The notes beneath the pieces are model-generated. The model did no database searches. It worked only from the letters and a program-made list of their open reading frames with translations, and had not been told where the DNA came from. This document shows positions 1-12,714 of a DNA stretch of 64,000 nucleotides, piece by piece. Source of the stretch: Acanthosepion pharaonis. Taxonomy: Eukaryota; Mollusca; Cephalopoda; Sepiida; Sepiidae. Both the position numbers and the translations under genes were made by a program. Numbering within the stretch: position 1 is the first letter of the stretch; each line of letters opens with the position of its first letter. The stretch lies in assembly GCA_903632075.3 (NCBI GenBank), contig CAHIKZ030000838.1:716001-780000 (forward strand). Reading direction: 5' to 3'.

Positions 1-346
1 GCGAAGATATTGCATAATTGATTCGGCTTGTTTCTGTTTAATGGACAGGAATCTGATTCTTTCTGCTATGACAACTTTCATTTTAGGTCGTAAACTTCTT
101 TCTATAATTTCTGAAATTTCGACGAAAGTCAAATTATCCATTTGTTTTGGGTATGCCTGAAGAGAAAATTTCATTATAGCTTCATGGCCTGCTGAAGCTA
201 GAAAGAGATCAGTTATTTTATTTTCTCCCTCCTCTTACCTTATCTTTCAAATTCTTAGCCCTAGTCTGAGCTTCAAAATAACGGATTCAAGTCTCTACAA
301 ATTCAGGTTCGTCCAAGAGACTTAAGCATCCTATCGGCGACGCCAT
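1..346 (-). pseudogene. Ty3/gypsy-type Gag fragment, cut by window edge
   Basis: Read on the minus strand from about 225 down to 1, the frame is open and shows the capsid-like pattern of gypsy-type Gag proteins: an FLASAGHEA segment, then a stretch ending ERIRFLSIKQKQAES. This matches the family pattern of a basic proline stretch followed by AERxxF..xxQxxxES. Upstream, a possible start at 346-344 (MASPIGCLSLL) is in another frame and contains a stop, so the copy is broken by a stop and a frameshift. The rest of Gag and Pol would lie left of the window. Family assignment is from motif recognition only. Confidence 0.55.
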
Positions 347-1634
347 ATTTTTGTGTTTTTCTACGACACGTGATCATTAGTCAACTTCCGCCCGTCTCTT
401 TCGTTACTATACACTCTATTTCTTTTCTACCTAACATATGCAAATATTTAAAAACCTATTTAACAATCTGCTACAGGCACAATAAATACAATCCACTAAC
501 AAACGAGGTGGAGTTAAATGTAGCGAATCCCCATTATGTGTTATTCCGACACTCAAATGAAAGGAATCCACTATTTCTCTCAGAGATTTGACACCTGCTG
601 GTGATATAACATCACCAAGTATAGCTGCTGAAGAGGATCTCGCATCCCATCGTCCTACTGCGCCACTTGAAGACAAACATGTCGGCATTGAGCCCTGTCA
701 TTCAGATACGGCCTCAGAGGAGGCTTTATATACAGAATCCCTAACAACTTGGGAAGATCAGACAGAGAAGGTCCATTGTGATCTGAATTAGGACAAGCGA
801 TCGTTAGCTCAGAAAAAACTACCATCTATCCCTCCAATTGTCACTCATTGTTTTCAGAGTTAGAAAAACCAGCACGCAGAAGAATATGGGTGTATACCAA
901 CTCTGGACAAAGCAGACATGATACGTCTCCAGGCCCGGAAGACTTTAAGCCCGAGACTACACAAAATAATCAGTTGCTCAAATACTCCAACACGGCATGA
1001 GGAACGCTTGTTCGGTTGAGCAAATTGATTCTCTATGATTAGAAATAAAACTGGCGAGAATGTGGTATAGAGCAAAAGGGACTACATCATTTGGTGACGA
1101 ATGTCTCCCTTGAAAAAACTATCCCTCACTTAGATACTATAAATAAGCTTTTTAACCGTGCCTCCATATTCAAACTCAAAGCTTTCTTAACTTTTATCAC
1201 GCCCCGAGTTATTATTACACATTTATTATTGAATACTATGTTACATTTAATTTTATTATATTATCTGATTATTACAATGTTAAAATTCAAACTTGATACA
1301 ATATTAAAATAAATAAAATGCGTGATGATTACTTTGGAGCAAAAAATAAAAGAACTGAACTGGAGGAAATGTTAAAATCATTTTATAAAAATGGATTTTA
1401 TAGGTTGAATTAAATAATAGGGATCATTTACCACAGGTGCATTTTTATGGGTGTTGCAATTATAAACAACAAAACAGGTAAGCAAGTGATATGCAAAAAG
1501 GAAACCGAAAGGGTAACCAATTAATCCTGGCGTATTCTATCGGCTGTCGATCGAATACAGTAGAAGACCGAATATGCTAAATTTTGTGGATTCGAATTTA
1601 AAAACAACAACCAAGAGTCAGATTTTCATTTGAT
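347..1634. other. Intergenic, no supported gene
   Basis: Short open frames occur on both strands. The plus-strand frame at 588-791 is acidic and low in complexity and could be the tail of a retroelement polyprotein, but no motif supports it. From about 1090 the sequence is AT-rich with nothing recognisable. Confidence 0.4.
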
Positions 1635-1640
1635 TTTATT
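1635..1640 (-). promoter_or_regulatory. Polyadenylation signal AATAAA for gene C
   Basis: AATAAA on the minus strand about 100 bases past the gene C stop codon (1742-1740). It is the first canonical hexamer downstream and sits at a plausible distance for a short 3' UTR. Confidence 0.5.
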
Positions 1641-1739
1641 TTCAAAAGAATTACACTGGTACTTTAAATGGGAATATTGATGGGATTGAACCGGAAATAT
1701 TTTGTTCGGATGAGCCACGATCCATTTTCTTTGATGTTG

Positions 1740-2038
1740 TTATTGTTCGAATCTTGCAATATTGTCGTTATACTTAAATCCTCTTGAAGTCAAGAAATTC
1801 TTATAATTTCTATAATTATTGAATGAATCTGATTTATTTATGTTTGTCGGGATTCCATCCAAGGCAAACCTTTTATGAATACATCCCAAGTTTCTACCAA
1901 AGCGAAACTTATAAAGTTTTGCGCTGACATGGAGGCAAATCCTGATATCGTGTCTGGAAATGTGCAAGTTGTAAAGTTTGAAGCAGATCTTTACCGGTCC
2001 AAGACGTCTACATAATTCAAAATCCCTGCTGTGAATAC
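1740..2038 (-). CDS. Gene C exon 4 (terminal multi-Cys exon)
   Basis: Acceptor TTATTCAG, entry phase 1, stop at 1742-1740. The first 57 residues align without gaps to gene B exon 4: ELC with EIC, VKIC with LKLC, HISRHDI with HLSRHEI, then C.HV with C.YV. It extends about 41 residues beyond the point where B ends, and this tail is asparagine- and lysine-rich without a known motif. Confidence 0.68.
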
Positions 2039-2805
2039 CTGAATAAACAAAAGTACCATAATAGCAAATTTACCCAAAATAATATAAAGGGAATGTAATG
2101 ATTAACAAATATTCAACCAATCTGATCCAAGAATAACTCATTTCGCATTCTGATCCAAGGATAACTTATATTCGTAAAAAATCAACGTTACTTTGATTTC
2201 AGATGTCAGATGCAATTTCTCAGTTTTAATGCTTTAATTTTTATATGCGGTACGTAATTCTGAATTTATTTTTACCCCACCTCTTCATCATTCTTTCTGT
2301 AAGAATTTTAAGATAGAAGTTATTGATTGCTGGTCCATCAGCCTGTAATCCGACTATAAAAGGGCCAAATTAAACGACTGTTTTTGACCTTTTTTTTCTA
2401 AATTTTCTGGTGCAAGTGGCGTCAGACAATCCCACAAACTCAAAAAATCTTGTGTAATTGCATCTGACCCTCGTCAAAGTTTTAGCGTACAAGGCAGAGA
2501 TTTTGATAAAGCTCAAATATCAGAATTACAGTAGCATTGTTCGCTCGCTCGTTCTTTCTTTCTTTCTTTCTTTCTTTCTATATAGAAGTCAAGAGTTTTT
2601 TTTTCTGACCATTCTGACGAGTGGTTCGAAATGCTAACGTACGTCAACTGTTGATGAAATTAATTCATGTTACCGCATTCTACTCTGTGATGGATATTAA
2701 ATATGTAATCATGTGCATTTACAAAGAAGGAGGTTATATTGTACAAAATTTGTTAATTTTTAACCATTGCACGATAAAAAATGTACCTATTGGTATCTAT
2801 CTCTC

Positions 2806-2866
<61 letters not shown>

Positions 2867-2911
2867 ATATTTATATATATATATATATATAAGTGTGTGT
2901 GTGTATGTATG

Positions 2912-2942
<31 letters not shown>

Positions 2943-5158
2943 ATATTCTTAAAAACTAAAACGATAGATATTGTTGACCATGTTTGCCGCAGTCCGTAAT
3001 CTGTTCAATATCAGAAGTCGGTAGTGAAGATTCAGAGAAAGTAGCGGTTGTTAAGTAATTCTTTAAGTCTTCGATATCAGGTTGGCAGTGCAGACAATTT
3101 GGGAGAAAAAAAATGGCTGTCTTTATACACGTCACATTGAATATTTTGAGCTTTCTGATTGGTTAACCCTTCTCTTGGTGGACTATAAAATGAGTCAGCT
3201 CATTTTGACTGGCTCACTAGTAAACATATACACAAAAAACTGCAACACCCCCTCATTTTGGGGTGTATTATGGAATCTTCTTTCAAAATATTAGTAAAGT
3301 CAATATTCATATGGAATAGATATCAGGTAGCACTTCCAGTTTCAACCATAATAGATATCAGGCAGTAGTGTATTAGTTGCTGACAACATAGATAAAAACA
3401 TTCAAAACTTAGGAGGAGGAAAAGTATGAGGGGAAAAATTTCAATCAGCCTATCTCATCCAGGCTCATAATTCTCTAATATAAACTTACTTAAGTGTGTG
3501 CATTTTGCCATTATTTAAGATTGACATAAATTGAAAATCCACCAATTATATTTTGCCTGTTATTGTTGTAGAACCTTCCATTTGATATTGGGACTTTTAT
3601 TGTATTTTTCTTGAAACTTCCAACAATGGTCTGCGAGCCTTGTGTTGAATCGTTCATGTTGGGCCCTAAACTAGGAAATATGGTTATACCATTTCTTTTT
3701 AAACTGACCCTCTGTACAAGCAATATATTTCTTGACAGTACTATTATCGCTCTCTACGTTAGCGCATTATACCAACTCTTGCTTACAACACTCCCCATTT
3801 AAGGACAATTTTCTTTCTTTTTGCAGTTACACAATGATGCATTCAAACTACACAAATAAACAAATAGACCAGCATTGCCCACTGTATTGCATAGTTTTGT
3901 GCTATAAATAATAAAAGCCAAAACATAATCATAAACTAGGATATTAAGAATTTTATCCTTCTATTACCAAAAAATCTGATGAAAGCCTCGACCTTTGCTA
4001 AAGAATACGTTAATTTAAAACCAAAATATATAGACGTAATTTTTCATTGTCGCTATTTTTCAAAAGCGAAGCGTGAATTAAAAATTCCAATGACGGCAAC
4101 TTCGACATCCCACAAGGATCATACAATGGTGCGTGGGTGTCGGAACTAATGGGCATTTTCTTATTGAAAAAAAATTAACGAAATTGACGATCATAGTTTA
4201 TACCGAGATGATGGACTCATTGTGGTAACGAATAACAGACAAAAGAACGACACAATAAGAAAGAAGTTATTTAAAAGTCTGGAGTTTTATATTACAATAA
4301 AAGTCGTTCAAATTTTATACGCTTAATTTAACCTAATTAACAACACAGTTTCGCCGTTTGTAAAACAACAAAATCCGAGGAATAACAATAACAAAAGAAA
4401 GCGTAACGTTATTTGGTTCAATTCTCCATTTAACATCCAGGTAAAGAAAAATATCGGAAAAATGTACTTCACGATTTTAAGAAAACATTTTCCAAAAGGG
4501 TCTACATTAAGCAAATTGTTTAACAAAAACACAGTAAAAATGAGCAACAGTTGAACTAGCAACGTTAATAGTATAATTCAGGGGTTTAACAGAAGAAAAT
4601 ACGCAGAAGCAGAAGAACAATAACGTGGTAATACAACTTTTTTGTAACTGCAGAAAAAAGACAATTGTCCGTTAAATGGGATGTGTTATAAACATGGGCT
4701 GGAGTATTGTTCTGACTTAGAGAGCGCTAATAATACAGTCATGAAAATATATTGCTTGTACAGAGGGTCAGTTTAAAAAGAGATGATATAACCATACATT
4801 CTCGTTTAGGGCCAAACATCAACAATTCAACACAAGGTTCGCAAACCATTGTTGGAAATTTAAAGAAAAATACAATAAAAGTCCCAATATCAAATGGAAG
4901 ATTCTACGAGAAGAACGGGCAAAAATGTAATTGGTGGATCATGCAATTTATATCAAGAAGAGAAACTAACCATTGCAACTTTTTACAGTGAATTGCTTAA
5001 TGAAAAATCTGAAATAATGGCAAAAATCAGACACTTAAGGAAGTTTATATCAGAGAATTATGAGTCTGATTGTACGTATACATATATATATATATATCTA
5101 TATCTATATCTATCTATCTATCTATCTATCTATTATCTATCTATCTCTCTCTCTCTTG

Positions 5159-5198
<40 letters not shown>

Positions 5199-7812
5199 CA
5201 ACAGTTTATATATTTTGTATAATTTAATTTCTGAGATATAGAGGCTCTTTTTACAAGCGCTAAGTGGTGTTTTAGTTCACAGATACTTACCAATACGTCT
5301 GGACCAGATGGTTCTACCGTTGATTCCCAGATTCAGTCTAACAGAAGTTGCAGATGAAATTCTGATGCCCAAACAAACTGTTATTAAAAGAGAACAAATA
5401 TATAGGTTATAGTATGCTAATAAATAATAATCATGATTTCTCTTAGCTTCTTAATAAAATAATTCCCACATTAAATTATTTGGTGTGTTATGAATAATCA
5501 AGACTGATCTCCCATTGTTTTGTTACTCTCCTCTTCGAGAGAGATATTCCTGTTTACTGGGACTGTAAAAAGACGCTATACGCAAACCTTGTATTATCAG
5601 TTGAATAAAGCTCTCACCGTGCTAGACCTTTTTTCTGTCACAATGGGAATTGTTTGAACCTTTGACTGCCGTTATTCCGTTACATTTTGGATTTATTTTT
5701 ACCGTTTTCTTGCGTTCCCTTTTGATTATTTGGTAAATATTTTATTTTTTTCTTCACTTTCATTTCCGTACCCTCCCCATTTTTTAGTTTTACTTTATTT
5801 TGCTATAAATCTTTTATTATTTAACTTTTTCATTCTCTCTTAGGTTTCTTTTTCCATTTTTATTTTTTTTGTTTTTATTTTTTTAATTTATTTCCACTCC
5901 GTCTCCACTTCCCAGAGTTTATCTGTTTATTTTCATTTCTACGTTTTTTACGTTCGACTTTATTTTTCTTTGTTTATTATTACGTGTCACTTTATTCTGT
6001 GTTCATTCTTTTAATTATCCGTAAAGTTCTGTGTTTTATCTGTTAATTTCGTCTGTAAAATATTTGTTTGTAAATTTTGTGTTTATTTTGTATATTCTGT
6101 CTAGTTTTTTCCTTGTTTATCGTTTTAGTTTTTGGGTTGACTGTTTTATCGGCAGCCATATTGTGAATTGTGACATATTTAGAGTTTCGTATTTTATAGC
6201 GTTTTCTTTTTCTTTTTTCTTTTCTTTTTTTGTAAAGAATATCATTTATTATTGTTTATTTTGTTGTTTTCACGTCTTTAGTCTATTTGTTCGTTTATAC
6301 GTCCATCTGTCTTGGTTTATCGACTGTTTTTTTTTTATTTCGCGGTTAGGCGCACCTTCTTCATTCGTTCTCGTTTGTCGTCTATTTTATTTGTTTACGT
6401 TGTCCTTTTCGTTTGTCTAAACTTGTTTCACATTTAGGCGAACTTTGTTCATTTATTTTTCGTTTATTTAATCTATTGTACGTCTTTTGGTTTCACGTTT
6501 AAAATTTGTCTCGCCTTGAGGCGAACCTTACTTATTTGTTTCTCGTCTCTCGTCTATTTAATCTTGTACGCCCTACTGTTTTGTGTTTTTCCTTGTTGAC
6601 TGTTTAAATTCTGTTCGTTCGTATTCGAACCTCCTTTTGCCTTTGTGTATTTTTGCGAGTCGTTGATTGTTTTGCAATTGTTAACTGTATTCTTTCGTGT
6701 ATACCTAAATTTGTGCTTATTTTTTCTTTTTATTTTGTTTTGTTTGTGACCATTTGTTCAAATATGTGTTGATTGTTTGAAAAGTTTTCTGTCTTTTGTT
6801 TTTGTAAAAAAAAAGAAGACCCTCCCTTATTTAAAAAGAAATTGTCCGTAAAAATCTTTTCGGGATCAAAAGGGAAAAAAAGATGCTCCCGATAAGAAAA
6901 AAAAGAATAAACAGGAGGAGCAATTAGTCATTGACGAAAAAACCCAAGAGAATGAAGTTGTTGCCGAAGTCAATAGTTCCAGCGAAAGTATGGTTGCTGA
7001 AAAGAGCCAAAGTATTGAAAATAAGTCTAAACCCGATGAAGTTATGGAGGCCAAAAGTGGCCAAAATACTCCAAATAAGTCAGAAGAAGCAGGAAAAGCC
7101 AAAAATAAAGACGAAACTGTAGTGGTCGGAGAAACGCCCTCTTGCTGGATGTCCCCGCCTAAGTGTTCAATCAACATCACGGAGTTTCTCAAAAAAGCCA
7201 AAGGTTACGCACATCTGGTGAAAGCAGATTGGCTTTTGGTTAATCCCGAGGAATTAAAGAGAGTTGAGAAAAGAATTGTGTCAGTCTTTGTGGTGGACAT
7301 GCGTTCGCTCAAAATTTGTCACTCCACAAACAACACCGTGATTAAGACTTTAATTTCCCAGAGGGTTATCAAAGGAAAGGTATGCTTCATGTGAGACGTA
7401 TTGTTACCCACCCCTGCCGACTGTGAAGCCGTTTCCATTCGCTACGCGTTTTGGGTATGACGTTGAACTACATCCGCGTCCTGGGTATGACGATAAACTA
7501 TATCCGCGTCCTGGGCATGACGATAAACTACGTCTAACAGCAAGGAAGGCCTCAGATGGTGTTTTCAGAAAAATAATGTTGCCAACTGTACGTTTTTGAA
7601 ACAATAATGTTGCCAGCAATCCGTTTTTTGGGGGTTTATTTTGGAAAAAATAATGTTGCCAGCTATACTTTTTTTTTTTTTTGTTTTTTGTTTTTTTTTT
7701 GGAAAAAATAATGTTGCCACCTATATGATTTTGAAACAAATAATGTTGCCAGCTATACGTTTTTTTGGTGAAAAAATAATGTTGCCAGATATACGTTTTA
7801 TTGTACTGTGTA

Positions 7813-7847
<35 letters not shown>

Positions 7848-10424
7848 TACTTTGGCATTAAATGACCTACAGTGTTTGATATGCCATAAAACCCAACCAG
7901 CCAATCCATTCGCTACCTTATAAAGAAAGACCTTATTCTGCAGAAATATTCTGCAGAAAGACTTATTCTGCAGAATATGAAGGCCGGCATAGAACCCCCA
8001 TCTCCGTATCAATGAGGTTCCTCCTCTGATCGTCGGGGAGCACTTGGCTGCTTATCTGGCCCAATTTCGGCAGATACTCAGTGCTTCCTATGAGGATTTT
8101 TCCGGGGGATGGAGTTTTGAGATCATGATAGACTGGAAAGCCTTCATCTCTATCCCCACCTGTCTGGATGTAGCGGGCCAAAGGATGTAGTGGGCAGACT
8201 GGTCACCTGTCCTCTTCCTGCACAGAGAAGAAGGCCTCTGAGACTCTGGCCCCTGTCGACACAAATCCCCCTGCGACCGCGTCTGTTTCATCCGTCTCGC
8301 CTGTAATGGGCATGCCAGCAACCGGGATCCGTGAGGTTAGACCCCCGGTTGGGTCTGTGTCCTAGCCCCCTGCGTGTGCTCTTGTCTTCGCAGATTCGGC
8401 GGGCAGACTTTGCGTGCTGTACGTTACCAAAAAGGATAAGGCTCTACGTCTCATTAGGGTTTATGCGCCCAATAAGCATTTTAAGCGGCTTGCTTTGTTT
8501 CGTCAGATCGAGCCGTTATTGGCGTCATCTCGTCGAGTAGTTTTAGCAGGCGATTATAGATCGCATAGGGTCAAATTCGAGTACTAACAACCGGGACCTG
8601 AAATTGTTTCGAGACTTTACCGACAAATTTGATCTTGTCTATAAGTACCGAAATGAACACCCCTCGGGAGGTAATGTAGACGTGAACTAATAGTGGCGGC
8701 TCGGCTACTGTGGTGCGTTCTAGCAACCTCGACCGAGTCTTAATTAGGAGAGTCGATGTAGGGCTCTATGGGTGTCCAAGTTTCCATTATATAGTTTATT
8801 CGGATCATAGGATAGTCCGGGTACGGGTAAACTTAGATAAAGCTAAGGTTAAGATGGACATTGAACTGATAATTATTTGGGGAGCAAGATTTCTGGGACC
8901 AGCTGCTACTAATGATACAGAAAAAACTGACGGGGGCTGCGGTGGGAAATGCCTGGTGGGACAAACTCAAATCTAAAATTAGAACGTTTGCTGCTAATTA
9001 TAGTCGTCGGCTCAATCTCGATAGCAAATGGCTTGTGTGCAAAAAGTTGATCGGGCGATTAAATCCCGTGATAGTGCAGACGTAGCCTTAGCTAAGGCAG
9101 AGTTGGCCTCCTTGCTTATCAAGAAGGATCAAGCTCTGGTAGTTAACGCTAGGTTAAAAAGAATGTCTTCTGAGGCAACAAATATGGCCGCTGAACTGCG
9201 TGCAGAGGAGGTTCGAAGTGCATCTCGGCGACATATCGCATGTGTCACATTGCCGGATAAGCGGATCGGGACTAAAAACGAGGGCATATGTGAGGCTTTT
9301 CGTGAGTACTTTCAGGAAATTGTCATCAGGGAGACCGGTCTGAGTCCAGCTCAGTTCGACGCCTATTTATCTGACTTTCCCTGCCTCGAGGCAGCTGAAG
9401 CTGCTAGGTGCGAGGATCCCATAACTGAGTCGGAAATCTGGGAAGCGCTGAAACAGGTTGGCCTGGACAAATCTCCGGGATTAGATGGTCTTCCGTACGA
9501 AGTGTACTTGAAGCAGTCGCTCCTTTTTGTTCCTTTGCTGGCACAGATTTTCGGCAACTGGATGAAACAGGGGTCTATACCCCAACGTTTCACCAGGGGC
9601 GTAATCAATTTGTTACGTAGGGATAAAGACGGTGGGGATGGGTTAGGTAACTTTCGCCCTTTAACTATGTTAAACACATAGTTAAAGATTTTGGCTGAGG
9701 TCTTAGCGAACCGCTTGCAGTCTGTCCCCTCTAGTCTTATTGGCTTGGAACAGACTTGTGATGTGAAGGGTAGGATTATTCAGGACAACCTTCATATGGT
9801 ACGCTTGATCATCGAGCAAGTCGACAGAGAAGCCGCGCTGATCAATTTGGATCAGTCCAGGGCCTCCAATAGGGTTGACCATCGCTTTCTGGAGGCTGTT
9901 CTTTCGGCGGCCGGTTTCGGGCCGTACTTTCGCACCTGGATCCGTCTTCTGTATGCCTTTCGTATTGTCTCGCTCCATTCATCAAGGTTGTCCGCTTTCG
10001 CCTTTGCTTTACGTTCTTGCGTTGGAACCTTTCCTTCGCAAGTTAAAGACGAATCTGGTCCTACCTGGGATTTTCCTACCTGGTGCTACCACGTCGCCCA
10101 GGTATTCCGCCTATGCTGATGACGTTTCGATTCTTGTGTCGAGCCGGGCTGAGATTGACGAAGTCAGCAAAGAAATCAGTAGTTATGAGATGATCACAGG
10201 GGCCAAGATCAACCGCGATAAGTCTGTTGGCTTGCATTTGGGTGCGTGGAAGGGAGTTTCTCTTCCCGGACCTTTCCTCTGGACGGATGGGCCGGCCAAG
10301 ATTCTTGGCGTCTGGTTCGGTCCTGATCTCCAGTTGGAAATGAATTGGTCGGATGTGCAAAGAAAGCCTGAGATCGCAATTAATTTGTGGTCTCGGAGGA
10401 ATCTTACTTATTATAAAACGCAGG

Positions 10425-10474
<50 letters not shown>

Positions 10475-12663
10475 CGTTTATATGTTGGATCGAATTTCCT
10501 ACATTTTTTAGCCGATTTCAACAAAACTTCATAGGACTACATAAAATTACATTTGTGGTGGTTCTAACCAATGAAAAATGGGAAAAATACAGTTGTTTTT
10601 TTAATAAAATCAATTTGAAAACACGATTAAGACACATCGTGAGAATGAAAGGGGGAGAACTCACCCACGAAAATGTAAACAAAAGAGCATAGCATGATGA
10701 AAAAGACGCCGAACTTGACGAAAACAAAATTTTATCGTCTAATGTTCATATTATTATTAAAGAGGAAAGATCAAATTATTTTGGGGATATTTTTTTTACA
10801 TTTTTTAATCGTTCCTAGCACGTCTGAAATTTTCGTTAAAAATATTGTTTTGTTTTTTTTGGTCAAAAAAAGGGCAGATAATCATTTTCAATCATTTTTT
10901 TCGATTTGATAAAAAAGATTAAAATCTTACTTTGATATTCTTTTAAAAGTCAATTATCATTTTTTCAAAACTGATTTTAATAAAAACAGATATTATACTG
11001 TTTATTTAAAATATTTTGAACCAAGCTTAACTTAGCTTCTGCGACGAAAAAATGTAATTTGAAAATAAAACAAAGCAGGTCATAACCTTTCGCGTCGCTT
11101 GACGAAAGGCACATTCATGAAGTTTAGATAATTTACGGGAGGATAATTTTTCTACGGATGGAAGGAAGTGAAATTATTTAAGTGAACAAATTATTTACCT
11201 CGTTACTTTTAAGGAAAACTTTCAGCGCTCTAATTTTTTTTTTTTTTTTGTACTTAGCTTTCATTTTTACGTTTACGATGCTTTAAGAAATTAAAAAATA
11301 AGACTGTTAATAGTGAGATTAAATTTCATAAGAAAAAGGTATCTAATTAATTTAGGTACCTTTCTTATGAAATTTTATTGAAGTGTACATAAAATACTAT
11401 AATTTTATGTACATTTATTACATTTTACTGTGTTATTTGTATTTCCATTGATTTTATTATTAATTTTGTTTGATATTTCATTTTTATGGAAAAATGTCAT
11501 AACTGAGATTAATATAAAAAATAAGATCATATAAATTAAAGTTTAGCAGTAGTTAAATTTCATAAGATGATACTGTTACTTGTAGGTACCCTTCTCAGTT
11601 GAAATTGAAAAAACTCAAATTAACTTCTCCATACGTGTTTCGTAAAAGTAAAGGGCTTAACAGCGGAGAACAATGCTGAACTCAAATAATGCAACTAAAT
11701 TGTATTCTGGTTGGTCTTCCGTACTTGATAATTACTGTCCGACTATAAACACAAAAATTACATTTCTTAATTACCATGGCTAATCTGATTGGTCCAAATT
11801 ATACAATTTTCAAAGCGCTAGACAATGACAATCTCACACGGACATTTTGAAAGGTTGATGTTGCTTTTAACTAATGTTAAGATATTTTAAAATTCAATTT
11901 AAAATTTTTTAAAAATCTTTTAAAATTAAAGAAATAAGAAATAATTGTATTAAAAATTCAATTTTCATTGAAAAATTTTTGCTTTCAGAAAATATTGTCC
12001 ACCTTCATAAAAACAAATTAAAAAATAAAAGCATTTGAAACTAAATAATATATTTGTTTTATTGAGTTTTGGATGTTACAATTCACAGCTGATTTTCAGG
12101 TACGTTGGCCAAAAAAACAAAAAAAAAACAAAAAAAACATGATTTGCATTCTTCAAAGCCTTGTGCTTTTAACTATTGTAATCACTAAAACCGATGGTCT
12201 CGAATTTCTAGAGTTTTTCATAAAATTAGTTATGGGGGTGTTAATAAATATAAAAAAAATATTTCTGCCATGACTTTAATAAAAAAAAATATATGTAATA
12301 ATTTCGATCATCTGTGAATAGTTTCTGAAAGTTTCATTAACATCTGACAATTATTTTTATTTTGCAAGATTTTCCAAATTAATGTGTGTAAATACAAAAA
12401 ATGCGCTAAAAATTATCTGTTATTTACTACCCTTGTTGCGACAAAGAGAAACAAGGTTTTTTAAATCAAAATTTAGAATATTCTAAAAGATGGAAAAATT
12501 TTTTAAATAATTTTTAAAAAATTTAGTCTATCCTCTTCATAAAAAATAAGCATTTTGACGATAAAATTTTGTTTTCATAAACTTTGGCGTCTTTTTTTCA
12601 TCAGACTATGCTCTATGTTTTAGCGATTCCGTGGAGTGACTCAGGTTAAAAACCCAGGTTGTT

Positions 12664-12714
<51 letters not shown>

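Larger units (their letters stand above)
2039..5290. other. Gene C intron 3
   Basis: Holds a TTTC tract near 2555, TA/GT microsatellites (2810-2945 and 5080-5200) and the inverted repeat listed separately. No coding exon was found inside it. Confidence 0.5.

Noticed and set aside
588..791. 67-residue acidic frame, possibly the tail of a retroelement integrase
   Set aside because: No motif, and it is oriented opposite to the Gag fragment.
6031..6420. 129-residue Phe/Leu/Ser-rich frame resembling a membrane protein
   Set aside because: Product of a T-rich stretch; codon use follows base composition and no motif is present.
10429..10692. Cys-Val repeat protein
   Set aside because: GT microsatellite inside the Helitron.
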